Assembly (NCBI GenBank): GCA_027486765.1
Contig: JAIXOO010000181.1
Location: 1-38,446, forward strand
Reading direction: 5' to 3'
Source of the DNA: Saprospiraceae bacterium
Lineage (GTDB): Bacteria > Bacteroidota > Bacteroidia > Chitinophagales > Saprospiraceae
Length of the DNA stretch: 38,446 nt
In this document: in pieces, positions 15,191-23,591 of the stretch
Numbering within the stretch: the first letter of the stretch is position 1
Layout: the number at the start of each line of letters is the position of its first letter
Notes under the pieces: generated by a model
Databases searched by the model: none
Seen by the model: the letters and a program-made list of their open reading frames with translations, nothing else
What the model was told of the DNA's origin: nothing
Position numbers and translations under genes: made by a program

Positions 15191-16510
15191 ATGATTGAAT
15201 ATTCTACGGTATTCTTTTTTTTGGTCTTATTGCTGGCAATCGTGTATACCGGAATACACCTAAGTCCACGTCGACTCTCTATCTTCTTTTTGTACAATGC
15301 CTTGGCTGTTTTAACACTAGGCCTAGTACCAAGTTTAGCCTATCTAATACAATCTATGCTGCCTGCCGAAAAAGTATTACAACCCATGCCCATCCCCGCA
15401 GCCTGGTACTTTTCCTATCTTCTACCCGTATTGACGGCCATTGGTTTGGGCACTATTCCATGGAGTCGTAAAAAACCTACAACGGATCAGGAACTCATCC
15501 ATTCGATAAAGAGCTACCTGCAACAACAACCCTATTTGCCTTTTTTACTATTGACTTATGGTATGGCAATGTATTTTTTCACCCCATTTTTGCCAAGTAC
15601 TTTACGGCAAGTAGGTGTTTTTAGCGGCCTGGTGTTATGGGTTGGGCTGCTCCATTTGTTTTTTTCGGGCTGGACCTGGCGGGTAAAGGCGGGAGTCCTC
15701 CTACTTGTATTCATTTTTATGGTTTTTAAAGCCTTGCAGAGCACTTTTTTTGGCGACCTATTTGTTTGGCCACTGTGGATGATGCTTTATTTACAAACAC
15801 AGCATCGTTGGACGAAAAAGACCTTGCTGCTCATTGGTGGAGTTGCGGTACTGTTCTTAGCGCTTGTTCTGGTTTGGAAATATGATTACCGTGAGCGTGT
15901 GGCACAGGGGGGAAGTGGGCAACATGAACGCATTTTTTTCAACACTGTAATTGATTGGACTAAAAACCCCTTGAACGGTCAACGCTGGCAACAGGCACTG
16001 GATCGTTTTAATCAGGGAAACCATTTGGCACAAGTATATCGTTGGGTACCTGCGGAGGAACCTTATGCCCGTGGAGAAACCATGGTATTAGCCATCAAAG
16101 CGTCACTGGTACCACGCATCTTTTGGCCAGACAAACCACAGGCTGGCGGCATTGGCATTTGGTTTCGATTTACTGGCAATCTACTCAGTCCCAATGTATC
16201 GATGAACATCGGCATACCCGGCGAAGCTTACGCTAATTTTGGCCCCTGGTTGGCACCTTTGGTGGTTTTGATTTGGGTTCGTTTCTTGTATTGGCTCTAC
16301 CGTGGCTTACGGCGATTGGCTTTCTGCCACTATCCATTGCTCTGGTTGTGGGTACCTCTAATCTTTTATCCGCTTATGGATCAAGAGAATGACCTGGTCA
16401 CTATGTTGAATCACGCGGTTAAGGGGACCGTTTTCACCTTGGTATTTTGTTGGTGCTTATTTAAAACGAGCAAGTATTTACGCACACATTCCTGGGCAAA
16501 TCGACAATGA
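15191..16510 (+). CDS. Wzy-like O-antigen/exopolysaccharide polymerase, multispanning
   Basis: A 439-aa protein with about ten to twelve membrane helices spread over the whole length. The diagnostic part is the large loop and next helix: LVPRIFWPDKPQAGGIGIWFRFTG, SPNVSMNIGIPGEAYANFGPWLAP. An R-x-x-WPDKP element followed by a GE-x-Y-x-NFG element is typical of putative Wzy/O-antigen polymerases, which join lipid-linked repeat units on the periplasmic face. These proteins are poorly conserved, so substrate and linkage cannot be read. It lies between asnB and the glycosyltransferases. Its stop overlaps an ATG at 16507 whose frame leads into the next gene, but that extension does not look coding. 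Confidence 0.72.
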   Translation: MIEYSTVFFFLVLLLAIVYTGIHLSPRRLSIFFLYNALAVLTLGLVPSLAYLIQSMLPAEKVLQPMPIPAAWYFSYLLPVLTAIGLGTIPWSRKKPTTDQELIHSIKSYLQQQPYLPFLLLTYGMAMYFFTPFLPSTLRQVGVFSGLVLWVGLLHLFFSGWTWRVKAGVLLLVFIFMVFKALQSTFFGDLFVWPLWMMLYLQTQHRWTKKTLLLIGGVAVLFLALVLVWKYDYRERVAQGGSGQHERIFFNTVIDWTKNPLNGQRWQQALDRFNQGNHLAQVYRWVPAEEPYARGETMVLAIKASLVPRIFWPDKPQAGGIGIWFRFTGNLLSPNVSMNIGIPGEAYANFGPWLAPLVVLIWVRFLYWLYRGLRRLAFCHYPLLWLWVPLIFYPLMDQENDLVTMLNHAVKGTVFTLVFCWCLFKTSKYLRTHSWANRQ

Positions 16511-16715
16511 GTCCGTTTGCCCATGCGAACACAATCAAGCATAATCTATTGATTACCAATAAAAAAAAGATTTGTCAAAAAATATTCAAAATCAACACCC
16601 GGAACCCTGTATTTATAAGCCCTTGTGAATTAACTTTGTCCCTGCAAAATCTTCGAGAAACCCGTAACGTTATCTTTCAATCCGGTCAAAGCAGTCTATT
16701 TATTCCCAAACACAC

Positions 16716-16736
16716 AAAGGGCCAGGCCCTTTTAGT
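16716..16736 (+). terminator. small hairpin with T-run between the polymerase and first glycosyltransferase
   Basis: AAAGGGCC and GGCCCTTT pair around a very short loop and are followed by TTAG. The hairpin sits in the otherwise signal-poor 248-bp gap (16511-16758). It could be a weak terminator or attenuator that lowers transcription into the glycosyltransferase. Confidence 0.33.
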
Positions 16737-16758
16737 CCCAAGAACGAAAAACCGAAGA

Positions 16759-17514
16759 ATGAAGATTTCAATCGTTACTCCTGCGTTCAACAGCGCAAAA
16801 ACCATTCGTCACACTATTGAAAGTGTAGCCCGTCAGACCTATCCAAATGTTGAGTACATTATTGTAGATGGAGGTTCACATGACGCTACGGCAAGAATCG
16901 TAGCTCAATATTCCGATGTTGTCGACATATTCATCTCAGAACCAGACCGAGGAGTATACGATGCGATGAACAAAGGCATCAGGGCAGCAAGTGGAGACGT
17001 CATTGCCATCCTCAATTCCGATGATTTTTATACGCACGCCCACGTATTGGAACAAATCGCAAATTCTTTTCAGGAATCAGGTGCAGATTCAGTATACGGC
17101 AACCTGCAATATGTGGATCAGCACAATCCACATCAGGTGATTCGCCATTGGGAGTCAGGAGCTTTTCAACGCCAGAGTTTTTTAGCGGGTTGGATGCCTC
17201 CTCACCCAGCATTTTTTGTTAAAAGAACAGTCTATCAACGGTACGGATTGTTCAATTTAAGCCTCAAAAGTTCGGCTGATTACGAGCTGATGCTGCGTTT
17301 TTTGTACAAGCACCAAGTTAGTGCGGCCTATGTATCCGATGTGCTTGTGCGGATGCGGACAGGAGGTTTGAGCAATGCGACCTGGCTTCATCGTTGGCGA
17401 GCCAACCGAGAGGACCGGTTAGCATGGAAAATCAATGGCATAAACCCAAGATTTTATACTACTATATTAAAACCTTTTCGTAAATTGCATCAGTTTTACA
17501 ATCATCTTTATTAG
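16759..17514 (+). CDS. family 2 glycosyltransferase (tandem copy 1)
   Basis: A 251-aa cytoplasmic GT-A enzyme that transfers a sugar from a nucleotide donor to a lipid-linked acceptor. Motifs: MKISIVTPAFNSAKTI (1-16), YIIVDGGSHDAT (38-49), ISEPDRGVYDAMNKGI, AILNSDDFY (the DxD-equivalent SDD), GWMPPHPAFFVKR and SADYELMLRFLYKH. The pattern is close to WcaE/colanic-acid-type transferases. The frame is open for 84 more codons upstream to an ATG at 16507, but that stretch lacks any GT feature, and its paralogue at 17734 begins at the same MK(I/V)SI point. Tandem duplication with the next gene is obvious: the same motifs in the same spacing, about 60% identity by eye. Confidence 0.85.
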   Translation: MKISIVTPAFNSAKTIRHTIESVARQTYPNVEYIIVDGGSHDATARIVAQYSDVVDIFISEPDRGVYDAMNKGIRAASGDVIAILNSDDFYTHAHVLEQIANSFQESGADSVYGNLQYVDQHNPHQVIRHWESGAFQRQSFLAGWMPPHPAFFVKRTVYQRYGLFNLSLKSSADYELMLRFLYKHQVSAAYVSDVLVRMRTGGLSNATWLHRWRANREDRLAWKINGINPRFYTTILKPFRKLHQFYNHLY

Positions 17515-17733
17515 CGTTCTATTGCTTTTACTCAAAAGCATCCTGAAACTTCACTTTGAAAAAAGGATCATGCATACCTGCATGATTCGAACTTGCACTA
17601 AATCACTTGCCAAAAACATTAACTAGAATCAATCTGAATACATACAGTATTCAGAGCTTCAGATCTTTGTATGTTAAAGATGAATCACAATCACTTATTC
17701 TACTATTAAGTACCCTCTAAATAACCTATGCTA

Positions 17734-18537
17734 ATGAAAGTCTCAATTATTACCGTTTGTTTTAATAGTGTAAGCACTATTCGCGATGCTATCCGTAGTG
17801 TCATTAGCCAAAGCTATCATGATATCGAGTACATTGTTGTTGATGGGGGATCAACTGATGGTACCTTGGACATCATTCAAGCACATTCTTCCTTCATAAG
17901 CCACTGGATATCCGAACCTGACAATGGTACCTACGACGCCATGAATAAAGGAGTCCATCTTGCTTCAGGTGACATTATAGCCATCTTAAATTCAGATGAT
18001 TTTTATGTGCATTCGGAGGTCATCGCTCAGGTTGCAGCACATTTTCAACGGACCAATGTCGACTCCGTTTATGGCGACTTACAGTATGTTGGTAAAGACA
18101 ATACGGATAAGGTGATTCGCGACTGGATATCGGGAATCTACCATCGTCAAAATTTTTTATATGGATGGATGCCTCCTCATCCAGCATTCTTTGTTAGGCG
18201 AGCAGTTTATAAATCTTTGGGGTGCTTCGATACCCAACTTCGTACTTCGGCAGATTATGAGTTGATGTTGCGCTTTTTATACAAGCATAAAATATCCAGT
18301 CACTATTTACCCGAACTACTGGTGCGCATGCGTGTAGGAGGAGCAAGCAATAAATCTTGGCAAAAACGAATCGAAGCCAATTGGGAAGATCGCCAAGCCT
18401 GGAAAATGAATGGTCTTCGGCCTTATTTTTTTACTGCACTATTCAAGCCACTCCGCAAGGTTAAGCAGTACTTCATACTTAAACAAGAAAGGGTTAGTAC
18501 ACCTCAGGTGCCAAAAAGGAAAAGTCATTATGTTTAA
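17734..18537 (+). CDS. family 2 glycosyltransferase (tandem copy 2)
   Basis: A 267-aa paralogue of the preceding enzyme: MKVSIITVCFNSVSTI, YIVVDGGSTDGT, ISEPDNGTYDAMNKGV, AILNSDDFYVH, GWMPPHPAFFVRR, SADYELMLRFLYKHK, then LLVRMRVGGASNKSW. It probably adds another sugar of the same repeat unit. The ATG at 17734 matches the start of copy 1; an ATG two codons upstream (17728) is equally readable. The 213-bp gap before it has an 8-bp inverted repeat around 17567-17586 (ATCATGCA/TGCATGAT) without a T-run, and no recognisable promoter. A strong terminator follows the gene. Confidence 0.87.
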   Translation: MKVSIITVCFNSVSTIRDAIRSVISQSYHDIEYIVVDGGSTDGTLDIIQAHSSFISHWISEPDNGTYDAMNKGVHLASGDIIAILNSDDFYVHSEVIAQVAAHFQRTNVDSVYGDLQYVGKDNTDKVIRDWISGIYHRQNFLYGWMPPHPAFFVRRAVYKSLGCFDTQLRTSADYELMLRFLYKHKISSHYLPELLVRMRVGGASNKSWQKRIEANWEDRQAWKMNGLRPYFFTALFKPLRKVKQYFILKQERVSTPQVPKRKSHYV

Positions 18538-18541
18538 AATA

Positions 18542-18582
18542 AAAGCAGGGTGGATTGAATCAATCCACCCTGCTTTATTTAG
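18542..18582. terminator. strong bidirectional intrinsic terminator
   Basis: AAAGCAGGGTGGATTG (18542-18557) pairs perfectly with CAATCCACCCTGCTTT (18561-18576) around a 3-nt loop. T-rich tracts follow on both strands (TTTATTTAG on plus, TTTTATTTTAAA on minus). It separates the glycosyltransferase from the convergent 412-aa gene. Confidence 0.88.
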
Positions 18583-18629
18583 TAAAAATCAAATCATCAT
18601 GTTGATCGAGGTCTTGCAAATTAAACGAA

Positions 18630-19868
18630 TCATTTGATGCGAATACTCATCGATACTTCATTGTAGCGAGCGCTGCGATTGTCACCAATCGCCCAATTTG
18701 TATGGCCATGAAGCATTCTCAAATGCAGTGCCTGCCATTGAATGCCACTCACTACTTGCCAGCTATCAAAGGGGTAGTCCGGACAACGGAGCACATAACC
18801 TTTGCTGTGGTTGGAGTAGCCATAAAAACTTACTTTCCCTGCATTGACGGCAAAACCCAATCTTACCTCGGGACCAAACCCTGTAGTTTTACCCTGGTTG
18901 TTAAATGAAGTTGGTTTATCGGGGTTGATGCGTGCAGGCATGTAAGCACCTACATTTGCACCTACTCCTGTGATGAGCCGCATCACCCCTTTTGCGAAAG
19001 GAACTTCTGGCCGATACTGGAAAGATACGTTACCCCCTGCCAACAGTGACTGTAAGCCATTGGTATTTTGCGAAGGGTTCTCACTATTCTGGCTCGTAGT
19101 ACTTCCCTTGAAAGATACCCACGCATTCCACTCCGCACCCCAAAGTTGGTTGTAGTCAGGAGCAGTGCCAAATCGAACCAACATTGCAGTCGCGCTGTCT
19201 GGGGCTTCATCATAATAGGTTGCAAATACCGACTGCAGTCCTGCTCCTATTTCCAGTGCCCCAAAATCGTTGAGAAATTGATTGACAACTACGTCCCAAG
19301 GTCGCTCATTTGATTGATTAGCTGCAATCAAAAAAATGTTTGTGAGATCTTGGTACTGTTGATCAAGGTTTGTTTGCATTGTAGTGGAAGCTGCTTCATA
19401 AGTAGATTCCGCGTCGGCAAGCGTGTTGGGATCAACTTGCAAGCTGTCTTTAAAATCGGTAAATCCACCTTGGATTGCCTTCAAATTCTGAAGCCAGGAT
19501 GAATTGGCTTGGTCGAATCCGCCCAAGATTGACGCAATTTCTGAAGAATCAAACTCACTCGGATTACCAAGGAGTATTGCTGACAATTCAGTTTTGCCAA
19601 CAGACCAGGCTTGTAAAATTGAATCAATCCCTTCGGTTGGATTGGTAACTGGCAAACCGTTGCGGAGATCTTTAAATACATCATCCTGCAGCTGATCTGC
19701 CAATTGAATTTTGTTGGTCAAATCCTTTAAACTAGCCAGAAACTGTACCCGCTCACTTTTACTTAATGATTTAAATAAAGGTAAATGCGTCTTTAGGTCT
19801 TGTGCATGCAAAGAATTAACCAGGAAGAATGCCCCCAAGGAGAGCAAGGCCGTCAATAGTTTTTTCAT
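18630..19868 (-). CDS. exported protein of unknown family, 412 aa (paralogue A)
   Basis: The protein begins with a signal peptide (MKKLLTALLSLGAFFLVNSLHAQ). Residues 24-200 look alpha-helical, with SKSERVQFLASLKDLTNKIQLADQLQDD, NPTEGIDSILQAW and ILGGFDQAN. From about 215 a beta-rich domain follows (VSFQYRPEVPFAKGVMRLITGVGANVGAYMP, GFGPEVRLGFAVNAGKVSFYGYSN, RCPDYPFDSWQVVSGIQWQALHLRML) and ends in EVSMSIRIK. It resembles a helical periplasmic region plus a small outer-membrane barrel, but I recognise no family. The next gene is a same-length copy with no visible indel and about three-quarters identity by eye. Both run against the polysaccharide genes around them. A matching promoter is predicted ~0.5 kb upstream. 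Confidence 0.7.
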   Translation of the reverse strand: MKKLLTALLSLGAFFLVNSLHAQDLKTHLPLFKSLSKSERVQFLASLKDLTNKIQLADQLQDDVFKDLRNGLPVTNPTEGIDSILQAWSVGKTELSAILLGNPSEFDSSEIASILGGFDQANSSWLQNLKAIQGGFTDFKDSLQVDPNTLADAESTYEAASTTMQTNLDQQYQDLTNIFLIAANQSNERPWDVVVNQFLNDFGALEIGAGLQSVFATYYDEAPDSATAMLVRFGTAPDYNQLWGAEWNAWVSFKGSTTSQNSENPSQNTNGLQSLLAGGNVSFQYRPEVPFAKGVMRLITGVGANVGAYMPARINPDKPTSFNNQGKTTGFGPEVRLGFAVNAGKVSFYGYSNHSKGYVLRCPDYPFDSWQVVSGIQWQALHLRMLHGHTNWAIGDNRSARYNEVSMSIRIK

Positions 19869-20383
19869 GATTTTACTTTTAAATGAGACTACCGGAAAAT
19901 TGAAAATTTGTGTTCACCCAAATAATCATTCTTCTCGCAGTTAGGGGTTAGCCTAGTCAAGTGAATAATTATTTCGAAAGGCAGCGCAACCATACAATTT
20001 GTGCACACCTTACTAATGGGAATTTAAAATAGAAGCGGGAGGTAGGACATAAAAGTGTAGGTACAACCTTGCGCGACGTGCGAGATTGCCATTACATTTT
20101 ACATACTAAACAAAACAAGTGATGAAAGGGTAATGAAACACAACAGCCTAAAGATGAGCTAGATCATACAGAAACGGATCCTAATGACCTATTCACCAAT
20201 ATGTGTTGATAGCATTGTATGTGTAGACGAATGGATTGGCATTTTAATAGGAGTGGCAAACTGATATTCAGTGAATTAATTCTGGAAAGTGATTATTGAT
20301 TCTGGAAAGTGATTATTAATTACTTGAAGTGAAACCTTTCTAAACAGCTTTTAAACCAGATGCTTGATAATATCATGATTCAT
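19869..20383 (-). other. predicted ~515-nt untranslated leader of paralogue A
   Basis: No convincing gene lies in this stretch. If the promoter at 20390-20420 is used, this is a 5' leader. It shares only short blocks with the leader of paralogue B (for example CCAAATAA about 50 bases before the start, read on the plus strand). It also holds a 20-bp tandem repeat at 20281-20320. It could encode a regulatory RNA or be a separate short transcript. Confidence 0.4.
20281..20320. repeat. two tandem copies of a 20-bp unit
   Basis: TCTGGAAAGTGATTATTGAT is followed directly by TCTGGAAAGTGATTATTAAT, differing at one base. It lies in the predicted leader of paralogue A, close to its 5' end, and has no counterpart in the leader of paralogue B. 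Confidence 0.85.
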
Positions 20384-20389
20384 CGAAGG

Positions 20390-20452
20390 CAAATTTACTA
20401 CGCGTTTTCATTAAATGCAAATATTATTTTATTTTTTTATAAAATTTAACAT
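20390..20452 (-). promoter_or_regulatory. promoter of paralogue A with conserved AT-rich upstream block
   Basis: Read on the minus strand: TAAATTTG (-7 box, 20397-20390), a 20-nt spacer, and TTG (20420-20418), followed upstream by an AT-rich block ending in TTAACAT/ATGTTAA at 20446-20452. The same parts occur with identical spacing upstream of paralogue B (22288-22350). The predicted start is near 20383, about 515 nt before the gene. Confidence 0.65.
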
Positions 20453-20492
20453 CATTGTCATCTCCGTGTAAAACGAGTGGTTTTTGTCCTTG

Positions 20493-20551
20493 TTTTTAAT
20501 GATAAATCCGGGCTGACCTTGATGGAGTCAGCCAGAATTCATCATTAAAAA
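20493..20551. terminator. long imperfect hairpin downstream of paralogue B
   Basis: TTTTTAATGAT...CCGGGCTGAC pairs with GTCAGCC...ATCATTAAAAA, arms of about 25 bases with a few mismatches and a 9-nt loop. It begins 28 bases after the stop of paralogue B. The T/A runs lie inside the stem rather than after it, so it may be a 3'-end stabiliser rather than a classic terminator. Confidence 0.4.
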
Positions 20552-20578
20552 TCAAATCTGGGTTGTTTGATTAAAAAA

Positions 20579-21817
20579 TCACTTGATGCGGACACTCATC
20601 GATAATTCATTGTAACTCGCATTGCGGTTATCACCCTTGGCCCAACTGGTATATCCACGAAGCAAGCGCAAATGTAAGGCCTCCCACTGAATGCCACTCA
20701 CCACTTGCCAGCTGTCGAAAGGAAAGTCGGGGCAGCGCAACACATACCCTTTGCTACGATTAGAGTAGCCATAAAAACTTACTTTGCCCAAATCAACAGC
20801 AAAACCCAGCCTTACCTCTGGGCCAAAGCCAGTGGTTTTACCTTGATTGTTAAAAGAGGCGGGCTTATTAGGGTTGATGCGCGCGGGCATATAGGTACCT
20901 ACATTTGCCCCAACCCCTGTAATGAGCCGCATAACTCCTTTGGTAAATGGCACTTCGGGCCGAAATTGAAATGATACGTTTCCTCCGGCCAATAATGATT
21001 GAAATCCATTATTGCTTTGTTTCAGATTTTCATTGGACTGATTTGTACTATTTCCTTTAAACGAGGCCCAAACGCTCCATTCAGCACCCCAGAGTTTATT
21101 GTAGTCGGGTGCCGAACCAAATCGGACCAACATGGCCGTGGTGCTGTCAGGAGCTTCCTCATAGTAGCGGGCAAACAAAGACTGGAACCCTGCACCTATT
21201 TCCAAAGCGCCGAAATCATTGAGTAAATTGTCTACAATCTTGTCCCAAGAGCGCTCGTTGGAATGGTTGGAGATACTCAAGAACTCGTTTGTAAAGGCTT
21301 GATATTGTAAGTCAAGAGAAGTTTCCATCGCGATCGATGCATCTTTATACGTTGCCTCTGCCTCAGAAATAATGACGGAATCAACCTGCAAGCTGTCTTT
21401 AAACTGGGTGAACCCGGTTTGAATCGACTTTAGGTTTTGAAGCCAGGCTGTATTGGCCTGATCATAGCCACCCAGGATGGCTGAAATTTCTAAAGAATCA
21501 AACTCACTTGGGTTACCACTGAGAATTGCCGATAATTCCATCCTACCTGCTGACCAAGCTTGTAAAAGAGAGTCAATACCCTCCGTTGGATTAGACAGAG
21601 GCAAACCATTGCGTAGGTCTTCAAATAAATCCTCTTGGAGTTGGTCTGCTACTTGTATCTTATCGGTCAGACTCCTTAAGGTGGCCAAAAACTGTATACG
21701 CTCACTTTTATTGAACGACTTAAATAGAGGCGCGTACACTTTTAGATCCTGGGCGTACAAGACGTTGACAAGGAAAAGTGCTCCAATGAAGAGCAAAATT
21801 GTAAATAGTTTGTTCAT
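20579..21817 (-). CDS. exported protein of unknown family, 412 aa (paralogue B)
   Basis: Same length as paralogue A and alignable end to end. Signal peptide MNKLFTILLFIGALFLVNVLYAQ, helical region with NKSERIQFLATLRSLTDKIQVADQLQ and NPTEGIDSLLQAWSAG, then the beta-rich half with VSFQFRPEVPFTKGVMRLITGVGANVG, GFGPEVRLGFAVDLGKVSFYGYSN and RCPDFPFDSWQVVSGIQWEALHLRLL, ending ELSMSVRIK. The C-terminal half is the most conserved between copies; residues about 150-180 and the short Ser/Asn-rich linker (about 255-272) vary. One Cys in the RCPD motif is conserved in both. No enzyme motif is visible. The 3' neighbour on the same strand is paralogue A, about 0.7 kb away and with its own promoter. Confidence 0.7.
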   Translation of the reverse strand: MNKLFTILLFIGALFLVNVLYAQDLKVYAPLFKSFNKSERIQFLATLRSLTDKIQVADQLQEDLFEDLRNGLPLSNPTEGIDSLLQAWSAGRMELSAILSGNPSEFDSLEISAILGGYDQANTAWLQNLKSIQTGFTQFKDSLQVDSVIISEAEATYKDASIAMETSLDLQYQAFTNEFLSISNHSNERSWDKIVDNLLNDFGALEIGAGFQSLFARYYEEAPDSTTAMLVRFGSAPDYNKLWGAEWSVWASFKGNSTNQSNENLKQSNNGFQSLLAGGNVSFQFRPEVPFTKGVMRLITGVGANVGTYMPARINPNKPASFNNQGKTTGFGPEVRLGFAVDLGKVSFYGYSNRSKGYVLRCPDFPFDSWQVVSGIQWEALHLRLLRGYTSWAKGDNRNASYNELSMSVRIK

Positions 21818-22281
21818 GATTTCATATTTAATTTAAATTGCTGGAAAAAATTAAATCCTTGTTTTCATCCAAATAAGTAGTGTTCCCGTAGTAGTGATTA
21901 TCCACTACAAGTCATAGGTCGTTCATTAGGGCGATGCAACTTGCATACATCTTCCCTTGGCAATGTAAATGGATGGGGGGGACCCGAGTAGTTACGGAAG
22001 GCTCAATTTTGCATTAGTTCGCAGAATAGGGCATCCCAATGCGTACTCTAAAAAATTAAATAACTGACGGTAACGCATTGATGTGGACAAAACAAAATTG
22101 GCTGCACATTTTGATTGAACATCAAGATGTAATTGATCGGTGGTGTGTTTGTTAAATAGAGTGTTTTATAACAGAAAAGATGAATATCAGTAAATTGATT
22201 TTACAAATGATCAAGAAACAACCCAAGTGAATTTTCTAAGTAGTGTTTTTTGTGACAGATATAGTTGATTTGCAAATACTT
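21818..22281 (-). other. predicted ~464-nt untranslated leader of paralogue B
   Basis: No convincing gene is seen. The stretch corresponds in position to the leader of paralogue A but is about 50 nt shorter and mostly diverged. A short inverted repeat (GTAGTG/CACTAC around 21890-21917) could form a hairpin near the start codon side. Confidence 0.38.
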
Positions 22282-22287
22282 CTGCGG

Positions 22288-22350
22288 CAAAGTTAAGATG
22301 CATTCCTAACAAATGCAATATTATTTTAATTTTCTATGAAAAATTAACAT
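22288..22350 (-). promoter_or_regulatory. promoter of paralogue B with conserved AT-rich upstream block
   Basis: Minus strand: TAACTTTG (22295-22288), 20-nt spacer, TTG (22318-22316), then the same AT-rich block ending in ATGTTAA (22344-22350). Distances from the -7 box to the end of the block equal those of paralogue A base for base (62), while surrounding DNA has diverged. The predicted start is near 22281. Confidence 0.65.
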
Positions 22351-22425
22351 AGATTAAATTACGTTAATTTGACTCGAGTTTTGGACTGCTTAATCGATAA
22401 AAACTTTTTCAGCGTGCGTGTAACC

Positions 22426-22447
22426 ATCAAAAATGACTATTTTTGAT
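22426..22447 (+). promoter_or_regulatory. palindrome overlapping the -7 box of gmd
   Basis: ATCAAAAAT and ATTTTTGAT form a perfect 9-bp inverted repeat around GACT. TATTTTTG at 22438-22445, inside the right half, fits the TAnnTTTG box and lies 25 bases before the gmd ATG. Such a layout suits repression by a dimeric regulator. No good TTG lies at the right distance upstream. Confidence 0.42.
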
Positions 22448-22470
22448 TTTCAAATAAGAAACTTTCCTCA

Positions 22471-23586
22471 ATGAAAAAACGTGCATTGCTTACTGGGGTG
22501 ACCGGACAAGACGGAGCCTATTTATCTGAAATCCTCCTCGCGAAAGGGTATGAAGTACATGGTATCAAACGCCGTTCATCCTTATTCAATACCGCGCGCA
22601 TCGATCATTTGTATCAGGATCCGCATGATGAAGACCAGCGCTTTATCCTGCACTATGGCGACCTTACGGATAGCACCAGCATCATCCGTTTATTGCAAGA
22701 AGTACAGCCTGATGAAATTTATAACCTGGGGGCTCAGTCTCACGTCCAGGTAAGCTTTGAAGCGCCAGAGTATACGGCAAACTCTGATGCTATCGGCCCT
22801 TTGCGGATTCTGGAGGCCATTCGGCTTTTGGGCTTAAAAGACAAAACACGTTTTTACCAAGCCTCTACTTCTGAGCTATACGGCAAGGTACAGGCCATTC
22901 CGCAAACCGAAACCACTCCATTTTACCCACGCTCACCCTATGCAGTAGCCAAGTTATATGGATACTGGATCACCGTCAATTACCGCGAATCGTACGATAT
23001 GTTTGCTTGCAATGGCATCTTGTTCAACCACGAATCGCCATTGAGAGGTGAAACCTTCGTAACCCGCAAAATCACGCGCGCAGTAGCAAAAATTGGGCTG
23101 GGTTTGCAGGACAAACTCTGGCTGGGCAACCTCGACGCTCAACGCGACTGGGGCCACGCCAAAGATTACTGCGAAGCCATGTGGCTCATGCTCCAACAAA
23201 CTACGCCAGATGATTATGTAGTTGCTACGGGGGTAACCACTAGCGTCCGTGATTTTGTCCACCTGGCTTTTGCTGAAATTGGTATAAGCCTCGAGTTTCA
23301 AGGTGTAGGTGTGAGCGAGCGAGCCATCGTTACAGCCTGTGTCGATGAGCGTTACCAATTGCCACTGGGCAAAGAAGTAGTAGCCGTGGATTCCAGGTAT
23401 TTCCGCCCAGCCGAGGTGGATCTGCTGGTTGGAGACCCCACCAAAGCCAAAGAAAAGCTCGGCTGGACACCCACCTACGACCTACCGGCCCTGGTTCAGG
23501 AAATGGTGCAGGCCGATATGCATTTGTTTGAGCGGGATGCCGTATTGCTCAATAGTGGTTTTGAAGTAAAACGTGAATTCGAGTAA
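22471..23586 (+). CDS. gmd: GDP-mannose 4,6-dehydratase
   Basis: A 371-aa short-chain dehydrogenase/reductase that converts GDP-mannose to GDP-4-keto-6-deoxymannose in the cytoplasm, first step to GDP-L-fucose. N-terminal NADP loop [13 protein letters not shown] (8-20), [13 protein letters not shown] (34-46), [14 protein letters not shown] (84-97), catalytic region QASTSELYG (130-138, Thr133, Glu135) and [10 protein letters not shown] (155-164, Tyr157, Lys161), then [16 protein letters not shown] and the RDWGHAKDY substrate loop. Length is normal. It precedes fcl by five bases, so the two form one operon. It lies divergently from paralogue B and shares its upstream region. Confidence 0.97.
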   Translation: MKKRALLTGVTGQDGAYLSEILLAKGYEVHGIKRRSSLFNTARIDHLYQDPHDEDQRFILHYGDLTDSTSIIRLLQEVQPDEIYNLGAQSHVQVSFEAPEYTANSDAIGPLRILEAIRLLGLKDKTRFYQASTSELYGKVQAIPQTETTPFYPRSPYAVAKLYGYWITVNYRESYDMFACNGILFNHESPLRGETFVTRKITRAVAKIGLGLQDKLWLGNLDAQRDWGHAKDYCEAMWLMLQQTTPDDYVVATGVTTSVRDFVHLAFAEIGISLEFQGVGVSERAIVTACVDERYQLPLGKEVVAVDSRYFRPAEVDLLVGDPTKAKEKLGWTPTYDLPALVQEMVQADMHLFERDAVLLNSGFEVKREFE

Positions 23587-23591
23587 TCATT

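Noticed and set aside
16507-16758. 84-codon N-terminal extension of the first family 2 glycosyltransferase
   Set aside because: The extension lacks any GT-A feature, contains a hairpin, and the tandem paralogue starts exactly at the MK-SI point.
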